A program made the translations under genes and the position numbers. Shown piece by piece: positions 39,475-48,512 of a stretch of DNA of 59,568 nt (position 1 is the first letter of the stretch; each line of letters starts with the position of its first letter). The notes under the pieces were generated by a model. The model was not told the origin of the DNA. It searched no databases and saw only the letters and a list, made by a program, of their open reading frames with translations. Source of the stretch: DATKHR01 sp035510155 (GTDB taxonomy: Bacteria; Acidobacteriota; Vicinamibacteria; Vicinamibacterales; CAVVIG01); the NCBI GenBank assembly GCA_035510155.1, contig DATKHR010000076.1:1-59568 (forward strand), read 5' to 3'.

Positions 39475-42024
39475 TTACCGAAGTGGAAGCGGTAGTGCAG
39501 CTCGGAGATAGCGCAAGTACGCGTTCTCGGGATCGAGCTTCAGCGCGGTGTCGACGAAGACGCGTGCTTCATCGAGGCGGTCGGCTGCTGCGGCTTCATG
39601 CTCTCTCCAGATCGCGTTCATGACCTTCTGTGACGTTCGCAACGTCGTCACGTCACCAGGCGCTTCGGTCAGGTAGGTGTCGACCGGCTGACGGTGTTTC
39701 GTGATTTCGTCATAGCCCATGGGATCGATCGGATAGAAATTGAAGTACTCGATCCTGGGATGATTGTCCGTGACGATCGGTCCGTCACCAATGAGGCCGT
39801 CCAAGGCCCGGTCGGCAGCGACAAAGGTCGCTGCGATATCCTCCGGAGAGCGAAAACCGATCGCTTCCAAGTCCTCCCGCAGCTTCGGGAATCCCATCCT
39901 GCGACGCCACTCGCCAAGGTCGACGCTGAGAGGCTCCATCGAGCCGATGGCGACCCCTTCCATACGGCTGGGGATCCATAGCGACACATGCGGAAACTCC
40001 GCCATCATCGTGCGGATCATCATGCGAGGAAGGGCCTGACGAGAGAAGTCCAGCGGCATCCATTGCGCCAGCACGCCGCGCGCGGCGAGGTGTTGCTTGG
40101 CAAGCGTGTAGAACTCGCGGGTATACAGATTCACGACGCCCGCATCGTGCGGGGGCGGCGGCTCAAAGGTGATGACGTCGAACTCCTGATTCGTGCGCAA
40201 CAGGTACTGGCGGACGTCCGCCACCACCCGATCCACATGAGGCTGGCGGTAGAAGCCATGATTCAGCGGCTCGAACAGTGGCGCAAAGTCGAAGACCGGT
40301 TCAGCCAGATCGACGGCCGCAATCTTTCGAAGCTCTGGATGGACGGTCAGGGCGCCAACGGTCGTTCCAGTGCCGATGCAACCGACGAGCGCAGATCGCG
40401 GGTCCCGATGGAGCAGGGTCGGGAGATGGCCGAGCATCGCCATATAACGCCGGCCGGGCGGGCTGTTGTTGGCGTAGCTCCAACCGTTCACCAATAACTG
40501 TTGATAGTTACCCGCCTCCGCCGAGCGATAGCCCATGACAACGAACGTCGCGTCGCGGGCCTCCTCGAAGGCGAGAACCCTCCCATCCTGGAAGCTCGTT
40601 TGTGCCTCGACCAAGTATCGCGGGCCGAGGATCCAAGTGCCTATGCAGATGAATACGATACCCTCGACCGTCAAGCGGTGGAGGCGTCCGTCTCGACGCA
40701 ACGACGGCTGTGAAGCAACGATCACCGTGAACAGCAGAAGGTTCAGCCCGACGACGAGCGTTAAGCCGGCCTGAGTGCCGAGATACGGGACGAGCACGAA
40801 CCCGGCGGTGAGCGAGCCAAGCGTTCCCCCGAGCGTGTTCAGGGCATAGAGCCGGCCAAGTCGGCGCCCGAGGACCGATACGCGTTGAATCGTCAGCTCG
40901 CTCGCGAGAGGAAACCCTATGCCGATGAGCGTCGTCGGCACCAGAAGCACGACCATGCAAAGAAACATGGTCTCGGACGCCCCGGCCAGCCGCTCGAAGA
41001 AACGGCCGTGGAGTCCGAGCTGCTGCATGGAGGCCTCGAAAGCCATGGAGATGTTGCGCGAGCGTCCGAGCAGCGCGACAGTCAACAGCCCGGCCGCGGC
41101 GATCAGGAGTTGGAGGCGCGCGAAATAGGCAAGCAGCCGGTCTTTGCGAGGCGCTAGAAATCTGGCGCAGATGAAGGCACCGAGCACCAGCCCGACGAGA
41201 TACGTCGAGAGCATGGCGGAAAAGGCGAAGACTGTGTGGACCTGAAAGTTCGCAAGGACGCGAAACCAGAGGACCTCGTACGCGATCGATGCAAAGCCAT
41301 TGGCCGCGAACACGACGACCAGGACGACGACGCGCCCGGAGGAAGTTGTCTCAGCTGCCGCCGCGTCGACTTGCGGTGCTGTGAGGGACGTCGCTTCCGA
41401 CGGCCGCGTGCCTGTAGCCGCGCGAACTGTCAACATCCCGGCCAACGCCGCATTGCACACATAGATCATGGACCCGACGATCGCCGATTGCATGACTCCG
41501 AGCGCTCCGATCAACACGAAACCAACCGCTGCACAACCGAGCGCCGCGCCAAGCGTGTTCACGCCGTACAACAATCCAATCCGCCGTGCGAGCACCGCTT
41601 GCTCCCGGATAACGTGCTTCGCAAGGATCGGGAGCGTCGCTCCCATGAGCATCGTCGGCAGAGCGAGCGTGGCGAAGGAAAAGACGACCGTGAGCAAGCC
41701 GCCTCTCAGAGACTGATCGCCAACAAGCGGCGCCAACCCGTGTGCCCAACGTGGCCAGTTCGCGAGAAAAAGAGTGACGAGGATGGCGGCGGCACCAAGA
41801 CCGAATTCGAGAGCGGCGTAGGCCCCCAGGGGCCGTCGAACCCGGTCCGCCAGTTTCCCGCCAGACCAGCTGCCGAGCGACAGTCCGAAGAAGAAGCTCG
41901 CGACCGTCATGCTCACGGCAAACGTTGAACTGCCGAGCACGAACTGCAGAAGCTTGAACCAGACGACCTGGTAAATCAGGGAGGCTGCGCCCGAGGCCAG
42001 GAACATCACATAGATGGCAGCCAT
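39475..42024 (-). CDS. Fused membrane transporter-like / spermidine synthase-like protein with TPR tail
   Basis: An 849-residue protein. Residues 1 to about 460 hold some twelve to fourteen membrane helices (MFLASGAASLIYQVVWFKLLQ, LGSWSGGKLADR, MLMGATLPILAKH), in two halves with similar motifs. From about 490 it is a spermidine-synthase-type Rossmann domain (LLVNGWSYANNSPP, LVGCIGTGTTVGALTV, VDLAEPVFDFAPLFE, VVADVRQYLLRT, FDVITFEPPPPHDAGVVNLYTREFY). The last ~60 residues form a TPR-like helix pair (EARVFVDTALKLDPENAYLRYL). Polyamine synthesis has not been shown for most such fusions. Confidence 0.88.
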   Translation of the reverse strand: MAAIYVMFLASGAASLIYQVVWFKLLQFVLGSSTFAVSMTVASFFFGLSLGSWSGGKLADRVRRPLGAYAALEFGLGAAAILVTLFLANWPRWAHGLAPLVGDQSLRGGLLTVVFSFATLALPTMLMGATLPILAKHVIREQAVLARRIGLLYGVNTLGAALGCAAVGFVLIGALGVMQSAIVGSMIYVCNAALAGMLTVRAATGTRPSEATSLTAPQVDAAAAETTSSGRVVVLVVVFAANGFASIAYEVLWFRVLANFQVHTVFAFSAMLSTYLVGLVLGAFICARFLAPRKDRLLAYFARLQLLIAAAGLLTVALLGRSRNISMAFEASMQQLGLHGRFFERLAGASETMFLCMVVLLVPTTLIGIGFPLASELTIQRVSVLGRRLGRLYALNTLGGTLGSLTAGFVLVPYLGTQAGLTLVVGLNLLLFTVIVASQPSLRRDGRLHRLTVEGIVFICIGTWILGPRYLVEAQTSFQDGRVLAFEEARDATFVVMGYRSAEAGNYQQLLVNGWSYANNSPPGRRYMAMLGHLPTLLHRDPRSALVGCIGTGTTVGALTVHPELRKIAAVDLAEPVFDFAPLFEPLNHGFYRQPHVDRVVADVRQYLLRTNQEFDVITFEPPPPHDAGVVNLYTREFYTLAKQHLAARGVLAQWMPLDFSRQALPRMMIRTMMAEFPHVSLWIPSRMEGVAIGSMEPLSVDLGEWRRRMGFPKLREDLEAIGFRSPEDIAATFVAADRALDGLIGDGPIVTDNHPRIEYFNFYPIDPMGYDEITKHRQPVDTYLTEAPGDVTTLRTSQKVMNAIWREHEAAAADRLDEARVFVDTALKLDPENAYLRYLRAALPLPLR

Positions 42025-42092
42025 CTGGCTCGCCTATCGGCTCGAGTCGCGATGGACTTGAGACCGGCTGGCCGAACTCGCCTCCGACGTGG

Positions 42093-43385
42093 CTAGCGTG
42101 ATGCTGCTTGCTGACGCTGTTTCTCTTCCGGCGGTTGCACACGGACGAATGCCCGGTACAGCAGCAGGTCGTACGTGATTTTCAGCGTGCCTGCGATGAA
42201 AAAGGGCAAATTGATTAAAGCCGGTCGCGCAAACATCAAGCCTACAAACAGCGGACCGATTGCCGCGCCGATCGTCCGGGCCACGCCGGCGATGCCTGCG
42301 GCAGCGGATCGCTCATCAGGGCTCACGACGGCCATGAGGTACGACTGCCTGGTGGGCACATCCATCTGGCTGATGCTGAACCGCGCCAGCAGGACCAGGA
42401 CCGCAAGCGAGAGCGTCGGCATCAGCGGGATGAGTATCAAGAGGACGTTGGAGGGGAGATGCGTGGCGACCATGGTCCTGATCAGACCGAATCGCGCGGC
42501 CAGACGAGAGGCCAGGAGCGCGGAGAGCCCGGCGAAGATGTTCGCCCAGAAAAAGATCGTCCCGAGCAACGCAGGGTCGGCCCCGAACCGGAGGTAAAAC
42601 CAATACGCTGCGAAGCTCTGGATAACGAAGCCGCCGGCAAACGAGTCCAGAGCGAACAGAGCCGCCAACTTCACCACGACGTCCCGCGATCGATCGAGCC
42701 CTGAAAAGCGTGTGAACGCCGGCCGGAACGCTCGTCCTTCGCTCGGGCCGGGTGTTTCTACCGCGGGCGACAGCCCGGAAAACAACGCCGCCAGCGTCAC
42801 GCCGAGCACTGCGTAGAGGATGACGACGACCCGGTATCCACTCGGCGGGGCAGCCGCGTGCAAGCCGCGCGTCGCGAAGCCCGCCGCCAGTGCGCCCAGC
42901 GCAGTCGCCAACGAGCCGACGAGGGTGTACCAGGCAAGGACCTCGGTCCGGGTCCGGTCGGTCGCCACGTGCGTGAGCGCCGCTTGCTCAATAGAGAGGA
43001 ACGGTCCCACTTCATTACCGCTGGGGCTGATGACGCCAACGGTTCCGGCCAGAACGAGGAGCCAGAACGCGCTCGCAGACGCGAAGACCATTCCGGCAGC
43101 GGCCATCAGCGCCGCCCCGACCACCAACGCGCGGCGGCGTCCCATCCGATCGGCGCGCGTCGTGAGGTACAGAGAGATGACGGTATCGCCAACGAGCGTC
43201 AACGTCAGCAGGGTGCCGGTCTGCGGCTCGCTCAGCCCGATGCCGATGAGGTAGAAGACCAACACGACGGACAGCGAGCCGTACGCGAACAGACGGATGA
43301 AGCGCGTCGCAAAAAGGAGCACGCCGTCGAGCGGCAGTTGCGCGAGGACGGCTGGGACGATCGATGGGCGCATGCGCTGGCGCAA
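42093..43385 (-). CDS. Major facilitator superfamily transporter
   Basis: A 430-residue membrane protein with about twelve hydrophobic segments. The loop TRADRMGRRRALVVGAALM between helices two and three is the MFS signature (D-R-x-G-R-R). The last residues are polar (VQPPEEKQRQQAASR). The substrate cannot be told. Close by (68 bases) on the same strand is the transporter/spermidine-synthase fusion. Confidence 0.88.
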   Translation of the reverse strand: MRQRMRPSIVPAVLAQLPLDGVLLFATRFIRLFAYGSLSVVLVFYLIGIGLSEPQTGTLLTLTLVGDTVISLYLTTRADRMGRRRALVVGAALMAAAGMVFASASAFWLLVLAGTVGVISPSGNEVGPFLSIEQAALTHVATDRTRTEVLAWYTLVGSLATALGALAAGFATRGLHAAAPPSGYRVVVILYAVLGVTLAALFSGLSPAVETPGPSEGRAFRPAFTRFSGLDRSRDVVVKLAALFALDSFAGGFVIQSFAAYWFYLRFGADPALLGTIFFWANIFAGLSALLASRLAARFGLIRTMVATHLPSNVLLILIPLMPTLSLAVLVLLARFSISQMDVPTRQSYLMAVVSPDERSAAAGIAGVARTIGAAIGPLFVGLMFARPALINLPFFIAGTLKITYDLLLYRAFVRVQPPEEKQRQQAASR

Positions 43386-43558
43386 GAGGAGCGACGTGTC
43401 GAAGCTTACAGCGTCATGCCGACTCCGTGGGCGCAGCCATCAATGCTGCTCCAAACCGGCGCGGGACACAACGGCTCAGGTGGTCCGCCACTCCGACCGT
43501 GGCATGATGACGCAGGAGCGCATTCCCCAGCCCGAGTTGTGCGACAGGAGCAACGCTG

Positions 43559-44608
43559 ATGCACAAGTTCATCGCGTCGATCTGCATGGGCCTTCCGTTC
43601 GCGTTTTCCCCGATCGGCCAGCCTGCGCCGCGACAGCCGTTGAAGGTCTTCGCGCAGGTCGGCCTCTCGCCGCAGCAGGTTGCCGCAATCGAGGAAGGCC
43701 GCGCGGTGGCGAAGGTGCTCTCATGGGGAAAGCCATCGGAGATTTACGTGTTTGGCGCCGTGCGCGTGAATGGCTCGCGCGACGCGTACCTCGCCGCGAC
43801 GCGCGATCTCGGACGGCTCGCGGGGAACCCAGGCTATTTGGGGATTGGTGAGCTCCCCGCGACGGCGACGGTCGCAGATCTCAGTGCACTCGCTCTGGAC
43901 GCAGACGACATCAAAGCGTTGAAAAGCTGCCGGGAGGGTGACTGCGACGTCCAACTGCCGACCAACGCGATTCGAGCGTTTCAGAACGAAGTGAAGTGGT
44001 CCCAGCCGGACGTCGCCGACCAGGTCAACGGGCTTGCCCGCAGGATGGTGCTCGACTTGATCGGTCAGTATCGACATGGCGGCAACGGCGCGCTCGGCAT
44101 CTACCGCGACAAGGAACATCCCGCGCTGGTCGCGGAACAGTTCGAGACGATGGTGGGTCGTGCGTCGGAGCTCCCGGACGTCCTGCCCGAATTGCGGCGA
44201 TACCTTCTTCAGTATCCGGACGCAGAATTACCCGGAGCCGACAGTTTTTTCTACTGGGAAAAGGTCGATTTTGGAATGAAGCCGACGATCCGGGTGAATC
44301 ACGGCGTCATCTACAAGACGCGGGTCGAGAATCGCGACATCGACGCCGTTGCGATCAAACAGTTGTACGCCAGCCACTACTTTCATACGGCCCTGGACCT
44401 CTCCGTGTGCGTCGCCGATTCGGAGGGGCCCGATTCCCGCGGCTTCTACCTGCTCACGGTCAAGGGCTCGGAGCAGGAAGGGCTGACAGGCTTCAAGGGC
44501 TCCATGTTGCGAAGAATCGTCGTGAACAAGACCAGCTCGTCGCTCGAAACGGCCCTCGGCTCGATCAAGAAGTCGATCGAAAAGTCCGCCCCCGGGTCCA
44601 ACCACTGA
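43559..44608 (+). CDS. Secreted protein of unknown function (349 aa)
   Basis: A signal peptide (MHKFIASICMGLPFAFSP) and a CAGGAG site support the start at ATG 43559. Landmarks are QVGLSPQQVAAIEEGRAVAKVLSWGKPSEIYVFGAVRVNGSRDAYL, two cysteines in LKSCREGDCDVQLP, and YWEKVDFGMKPTIRVNHGVIY followed by SHYFHTALDLSVCVAD. This layout recurs in conserved exported proteins of several phyla, but I do not know a name or activity. Confidence 0.7.
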   Translation: MHKFIASICMGLPFAFSPIGQPAPRQPLKVFAQVGLSPQQVAAIEEGRAVAKVLSWGKPSEIYVFGAVRVNGSRDAYLAATRDLGRLAGNPGYLGIGELPATATVADLSALALDADDIKALKSCREGDCDVQLPTNAIRAFQNEVKWSQPDVADQVNGLARRMVLDLIGQYRHGGNGALGIYRDKEHPALVAEQFETMVGRASELPDVLPELRRYLLQYPDAELPGADSFFYWEKVDFGMKPTIRVNHGVIYKTRVENRDIDAVAIKQLYASHYFHTALDLSVCVADSEGPDSRGFYLLTVKGSEQEGLTGFKGSMLRRIVVNKTSSSLETALGSIKKSIEKSAPGSNH

Positions 44609-44628
44609 CATCAAGGCTGATCGCGATG

Positions 44629-45984
44629 TCAGGCTGGGCCTGAAGCCGCCGACCCCACACCGTCCGCGGCGAGGGAGCCGCGCGGCATGAACAACAGGAT
44701 CAGCGCTGCCGCGAGGACCTCGAGCCCGGCGATGACATATAGTCCCGTCGCGGTTTTGCCCGTCACATCCTCCAGCCAGCCGACCACCGAGGGTCCGACC
44801 CAGCCTGTGAGCATGCCGAGGGAATTGATGAGCGCGATCCCGCCGGCAACCGCCGTGCCGGCCAGCAGCATCGGCGGTATTTGCCAGAACGGTCCGTTGT
44901 AGCAGAGCGCGCTCGCGACTGCGACAACGAGAGCGCCAAAGGCCAGACGCGGAGTGCCGGCGAAGAGACCGATCCCGACGAGGCCAGCGGCGCACATCAG
45001 GCAGGGAAGCGCGGCGTGGTAGCGCCGCTCCCGCGTGCGGTCGGAATGGCGGCTCACCAATACCATCCCAACCAAAGCGCCAATGTACGGCACTGCGGAG
45101 AGCATGCCGATCCTGATGGCGTTCGTCACGCCGAACCCCTGAATGATGCTCGGCACCCAGAACGTAATGGTTGCGTTAGAGGAGGTCGCACAAAAATGGA
45201 TGACGGTCAGGAGCCACACGCGGGGAAGCTTCAACGCCTGGGAGAAGCCGTGCTCGCGGGCACCGGCATTGACGCGATCCTTTTCGAGATCGGCAAGAAC
45301 GAGCCGCTTCTCACCCTCGGTGAGCCAGCCTGCATTCGCCGGCTTGTCAACCACGATCAGGAACGCCAAAAGTCCAACGAGGATCGAGGGAACACCTTCC
45401 AGCAGGAACAGCCATTGCCAATTGGCGAGGCCCGCCCTGCCGCCCATCGAACCCATAATCCAGCCCGAGAGGGGGCCGCCGAGGATGGTCGAGAGTGGGA
45501 TGGAAGTCAGGAAGAGGGCGACCATCTGGGCGCGATGCCTGGCAGGAAACCAATAGGTCAAGTAGAGGACCACGCCAGGAAGCAGACCTGCTTCGAATGA
45601 ACCGAGTAGAAAGCGCAACACGTAGAACCATGGGGCAGATTTCACGAACATCATCGCCATGCTCGTGAAGCCCCACAAGATCGTGATGCGGGCGAAGGTC
45701 TTGCGGGCGCCGATCCTCTCGAGCAGCAGGTTGCTGGGAATCTCGAACAGCATGTAGCCCAGATAGACGATGCCCGCGCCAAACCCGTACACCGCCTCGC
45801 TGAAGCCGAGGTCCTTCACCATCTGCAGCTTGGCGAACCCCAGGTTGTAGCGGTCCAGCCACGCCATGAGAAAGAGAAGCACAAGGAAGGGGATGATCCG
45901 CCTCGCGATCTTCGCGTACACCGCGTCAATATCGCCGACGACAATCGGGCGAAGGGTCGTCGCGGATTCAGCCACGTGTTTCAT
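44629..45984 (-). CDS. ACS-family MFS transporter (organic anion/hexuronate type)
   Basis: A 451-residue transporter. AWLDRYNLGFAKLQMVKDLGFSEAVYGFGAGI and LGYMLFEIPSNLLLERIGARKTFARITILWG are typical of anion:cation symporters for galactonate, glucarate and related acids. Around twelve helices; the central loop (about 205-245) is charged. The start is ATG 45984. It diverges from the secreted esterase at 46079 with 94 bases between. The two genes may be a catabolic pair. Confidence 0.9.
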   Translation of the reverse strand: MKHVAESATTLRPIVVGDIDAVYAKIARRIIPFLVLLFLMAWLDRYNLGFAKLQMVKDLGFSEAVYGFGAGIVYLGYMLFEIPSNLLLERIGARKTFARITILWGFTSMAMMFVKSAPWFYVLRFLLGSFEAGLLPGVVLYLTYWFPARHRAQMVALFLTSIPLSTILGGPLSGWIMGSMGGRAGLANWQWLFLLEGVPSILVGLLAFLIVVDKPANAGWLTEGEKRLVLADLEKDRVNAGAREHGFSQALKLPRVWLLTVIHFCATSSNATITFWVPSIIQGFGVTNAIRIGMLSAVPYIGALVGMVLVSRHSDRTRERRYHAALPCLMCAAGLVGIGLFAGTPRLAFGALVVAVASALCYNGPFWQIPPMLLAGTAVAGGIALINSLGMLTGWVGPSVVGWLEDVTGKTATGLYVIAGLEVLAAALILLFMPRGSLAADGVGSAASGPA

Positions 45985-46078
45985 GAGCGCCGTTCGGCAG
46001 AAGTGCACATCATACTGGCGTGCAGGCTGGCGCGTTGGAACCCGCAGTGATAACGTCCAACGGTCTGGAGGCAAGGGG

Positions 46079-47254
46079 ATGGCGAAGGTGTCTCGTCGTG
46101 AACTCGGCCGACTTGCAGCGGGTCTGGCGGCAACGCAGGCGCTCTCGCCGCAAGCACAAGCACGAGTGCCCGAGCAATCGTCCTACATCGGCCCGCTGAC
46201 CGGCATCACAGCAGGCCTCGAGGGCCGTCAATTCGATCCGGTCGCTTACACCCACGACGTGTTCGGCGTGACGCCGCAGCGACTACGATTTCAAGCTCGT
46301 ACGCGTTCAGAAGGCGAAGTCTGGCAGAGAGCCTTGCGCGCCAAAATAACCGAGTTGCTCGGCGGGTTCCCCGCCGAGCGGCCGCCGCTCAACCCTGTTC
46401 TCCTCGAGACCCGCGCGTTCCCCACTTACCGGCGAGAAAAGATCGCATTCGACAGTCGACCGGGATCGAGCGTGCTTGCCTACGCCCTGATTCCCGCGCA
46501 CGCCAAAGCGCCTGCCTCGACGGTCATCTGCGTGCCAGGCCACGGCCGCGGCGTCGACGATATCGTCGGCATCGACGAGCAGGGGCGTGATCGGACGGAC
46601 AGAAGCGGGTATCAGCACGACTTTGCTATTCAAGCGACGGAAGCTGGATTGGTCGCGCTGGCGATCGAGCCGATGGGATTCGGGTGCCGGCGCGATCCGG
46701 TCAACGCGCGGCAAGGGCTGTCACACAAGGCGTGCGAGCCGGTGGCGGGCAGCGCGCTGCTGGTCGGCCAGACGATGATCGGATGGCGCGTCTGGGACGT
46801 CATGCGGACGATTGACTACATCGCGACGCGACCCGAGCTGGACTCGAGCCGCGTCGGCTGCATGGGAATCTCAGGCGGCGGGACGGTCACGCTCTTTGCG
46901 ACCGCACTCGAGCCGCGGATTCGCGCGGCGATGGTGAGCGGTTATCTCAACACTTTTCGGGACAGCATCGGCAGCCTTGCCCATTGCATCGACAACTACG
47001 TCCCCGGCGTCCTGAATTGGGCCGAGATGTATGACGTCGCCGGCCTGATTGCGCCGCGGCCGCTGTTCGTGGAATCGGGAGAGAAAGACAACATCTTTCC
47101 GATTCACGCGAGCATCGAGAGCTTCAGTAGAGTCCGCGAGATCTACAGCGTGTTCGGGGCGACTGACCTGATCGAACAAGAGGTGTTTCCCGGTGAGCAC
47201 TCGTTTTGGGGCAAACGGGGCGTTCCATTCCTGGCGCGAAGCCTGAATGCATGA
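46079..47254 (+). CDS. TAT-exported alpha/beta hydrolase (acetyl-xylan-esterase/DLH-like)
   Basis: A 391-residue protein with a twin-arginine-like leader (SRRELGRLAAGLAATQA) and a GGAGG site. The catalytic set is Ser in CMGISGGGTV, Asp in SGEKDNIFP and His in FPGEHSFWG. The large hydrolase domain contains VICVPGHGRGVDDI and LVALAIEPMGFGCRRDP. Members of this group act on esters of sugars or on related compounds; the substrate is not known. The start at ATG 46079 is used although the frame is open further up. Confidence 0.85.
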   Translation: MAKVSRRELGRLAAGLAATQALSPQAQARVPEQSSYIGPLTGITAGLEGRQFDPVAYTHDVFGVTPQRLRFQARTRSEGEVWQRALRAKITELLGGFPAERPPLNPVLLETRAFPTYRREKIAFDSRPGSSVLAYALIPAHAKAPASTVICVPGHGRGVDDIVGIDEQGRDRTDRSGYQHDFAIQATEAGLVALAIEPMGFGCRRDPVNARQGLSHKACEPVAGSALLVGQTMIGWRVWDVMRTIDYIATRPELDSSRVGCMGISGGGTVTLFATALEPRIRAAMVSGYLNTFRDSIGSLAHCIDNYVPGVLNWAEMYDVAGLIAPRPLFVESGEKDNIFPIHASIESFSRVREIYSVFGATDLIEQEVFPGEHSFWGKRGVPFLARSLNA

Positions 47255-47305
47255 AAGGCACCGATCCTCAAATAACTCTTCACCCCCCTCGGCGTGATTC
47301 GGGCC

Positions 47306-48019
47306 TCAAGCTGCGATCGGACTGCCAAACAGCCCTTCACGGATCAGCTCGTCAACCGCGATCACAAACTGTCGGATGCTTGGGAGACGAAGTGTGAGGG
47401 TCGCGGACGGCAGCAGCCGTTCCGCCAATGCCACGAGCGCGACCGTCGCTCGTTGTTTGGGAGTCTTGTCGAGCAGCCACCACAACAGCACCGCGAGGTG
47501 GACGAGATACAGAAGCCGGCCGAGCGCCTCAGCCAACGGCGGCTTCGGCGCATCGCTCGATCCTGCAACCGCGTCCTCGAAGACCCGCTGAACACGCTGG
47601 CGGGAGAACGCAGTTCGAACGGCGAACACCCCGTCATCTGGGTCGCCGACGAGCACGGGAACCAGCGCGCGGAGTGCGACGCGGTGCGGCTGTAAAACGT
47701 GCAAGCTCGTCCGGAGCGCGAACATGAACCGGTCGCGCCACTTGCCCGGCCGCATGCTTGCCGCTTGATGCGCGTAGTCCGCGGAGAGTTCCTCGTAGAA
47801 GGCGATGATGACCGCCTGTTTGCTCGGGAAATACCGATAGAGCAGGCCGACACTGACACCTGCCTCTCCAGCGATATCTCGCAGGGTCGTGGCCTGGTAC
47901 CCCCCTTCAGCGATCATCCGCATGGCCGTCGCGTACAGGCGGTCTCGGGCGGCAGTGCCCTGTGCCGTCCGGCCGGGCGGTCGGCCTCTCTTCCGCAGCT
48001 TGACATTTTCAGTGAACAT
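47306..48019 (-). CDS. TetR-family transcriptional regulator
   Basis: A 237-residue protein from ATG 48019 (ATG 48025 also possible). A basic N-terminal arm (KLRKRGRPPGRT) is followed by the TetR helix-turn-helix (about 25-70: MRMIAEGGYQATTLRDIAGEAGVSVGLLYRYFPSKQAVI). The C-terminal domain (about 80-237) is of TetR type without a recognised ligand group. It is divergent from the DCC thiol oxidoreductase gene. A 12-bp perfect palindrome covers its start codon and is a likely operator for autorepression and control of the neighbour. Confidence 0.9.
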   Translation of the reverse strand: MFTENVKLRKRGRPPGRTAQGTAARDRLYATAMRMIAEGGYQATTLRDIAGEAGVSVGLLYRYFPSKQAVIIAFYEELSADYAHQAASMRPGKWRDRFMFALRTSLHVLQPHRVALRALVPVLVGDPDDGVFAVRTAFSRQRVQRVFEDAVAGSSDAPKPPLAEALGRLLYLVHLAVLLWWLLDKTPKQRATVALVALAERLLPSATLTLRLPSIRQFVIAVDELIREGLFGSPIAA

Positions 48020-48033
48020 GTTCATTAATATTA
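48013..48033. promoter_or_regulatory. Palindromic operator and face-to-face leaderless promoters, TetR/DCC
   Basis: TGAACATGTTCA (48013-48024) is a perfect 12-bp palindrome. Next to it TAATATTA contains two overlapping -10 boxes: TAATAT on the plus strand (48026-48031), six bases before the DCC ATG 48038, and TAATAT on the minus strand (48028-48033), eight bases before the TetR ATG 48019. Confidence 0.65.
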
Positions 48034-48037
48034 GAGC

Positions 48038-48487
48038 ATGATTGATTCTCGAGTGCAACCAGGGTCACAGCCCGAAGGCGCTCACCTGGTCCTGTACGAC
48101 GGCATGTGCGGCCTCTGCGACCGCCTCGTGCAATTCCTGCTGACACACGACCACCGCCGTGTCTTCAATTTCGCTTCGCTCCAGAGCGCGACCGGTCAGG
48201 CCATGCTCGAGCGGTACCGCCAGGATTCTCGCGATCTGACCTCGTTCTATGTTGTGGCGAACTATCGAACGCCGGATTCCCGTCTCTTCATGAGAAGTGA
48301 CGCCGCGCTTTTCGTGGCAAGCGAACTCGCGTGGCTGTGGAAGGCGATGCGCCTCGTGCGCCTGGTACCGAAGGGAGTCCGTGACCGCGTGTACGACCTC
48401 GTGGCTCGAAATCGATATCGCGTCTTCGGCCGGCACGAACAGTGTCTGATGCCTCGTCCGGAGTTCCGAAGCCGATTCGTCGACTGA
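48038..48487 (+). CDS. DCC-family (DUF393) thiol-disulfide oxidoreductase-like protein
   Basis: A 149-residue protein with the diagnostic YDGMCGLCDRLV motif (Asp21-Gly-Met-Cys24-x-x-Cys27) and the family's FASLQSATGQ and MRSDAALFVASEL motifs. Members are thioredoxin-fold proteins of unclear physiological function. It is transcribed divergently from the TetR gene, its likely regulator. Confidence 0.9.
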   Translation: MIDSRVQPGSQPEGAHLVLYDGMCGLCDRLVQFLLTHDHRRVFNFASLQSATGQAMLERYRQDSRDLTSFYVVANYRTPDSRLFMRSDAALFVASELAWLWKAMRLVRLVPKGVRDRVYDLVARNRYRVFGRHEQCLMPRPEFRSRFVD

Positions 48488-48512
48488 ACGGAGGGGACCG
48501 TAACGGGAGGAC

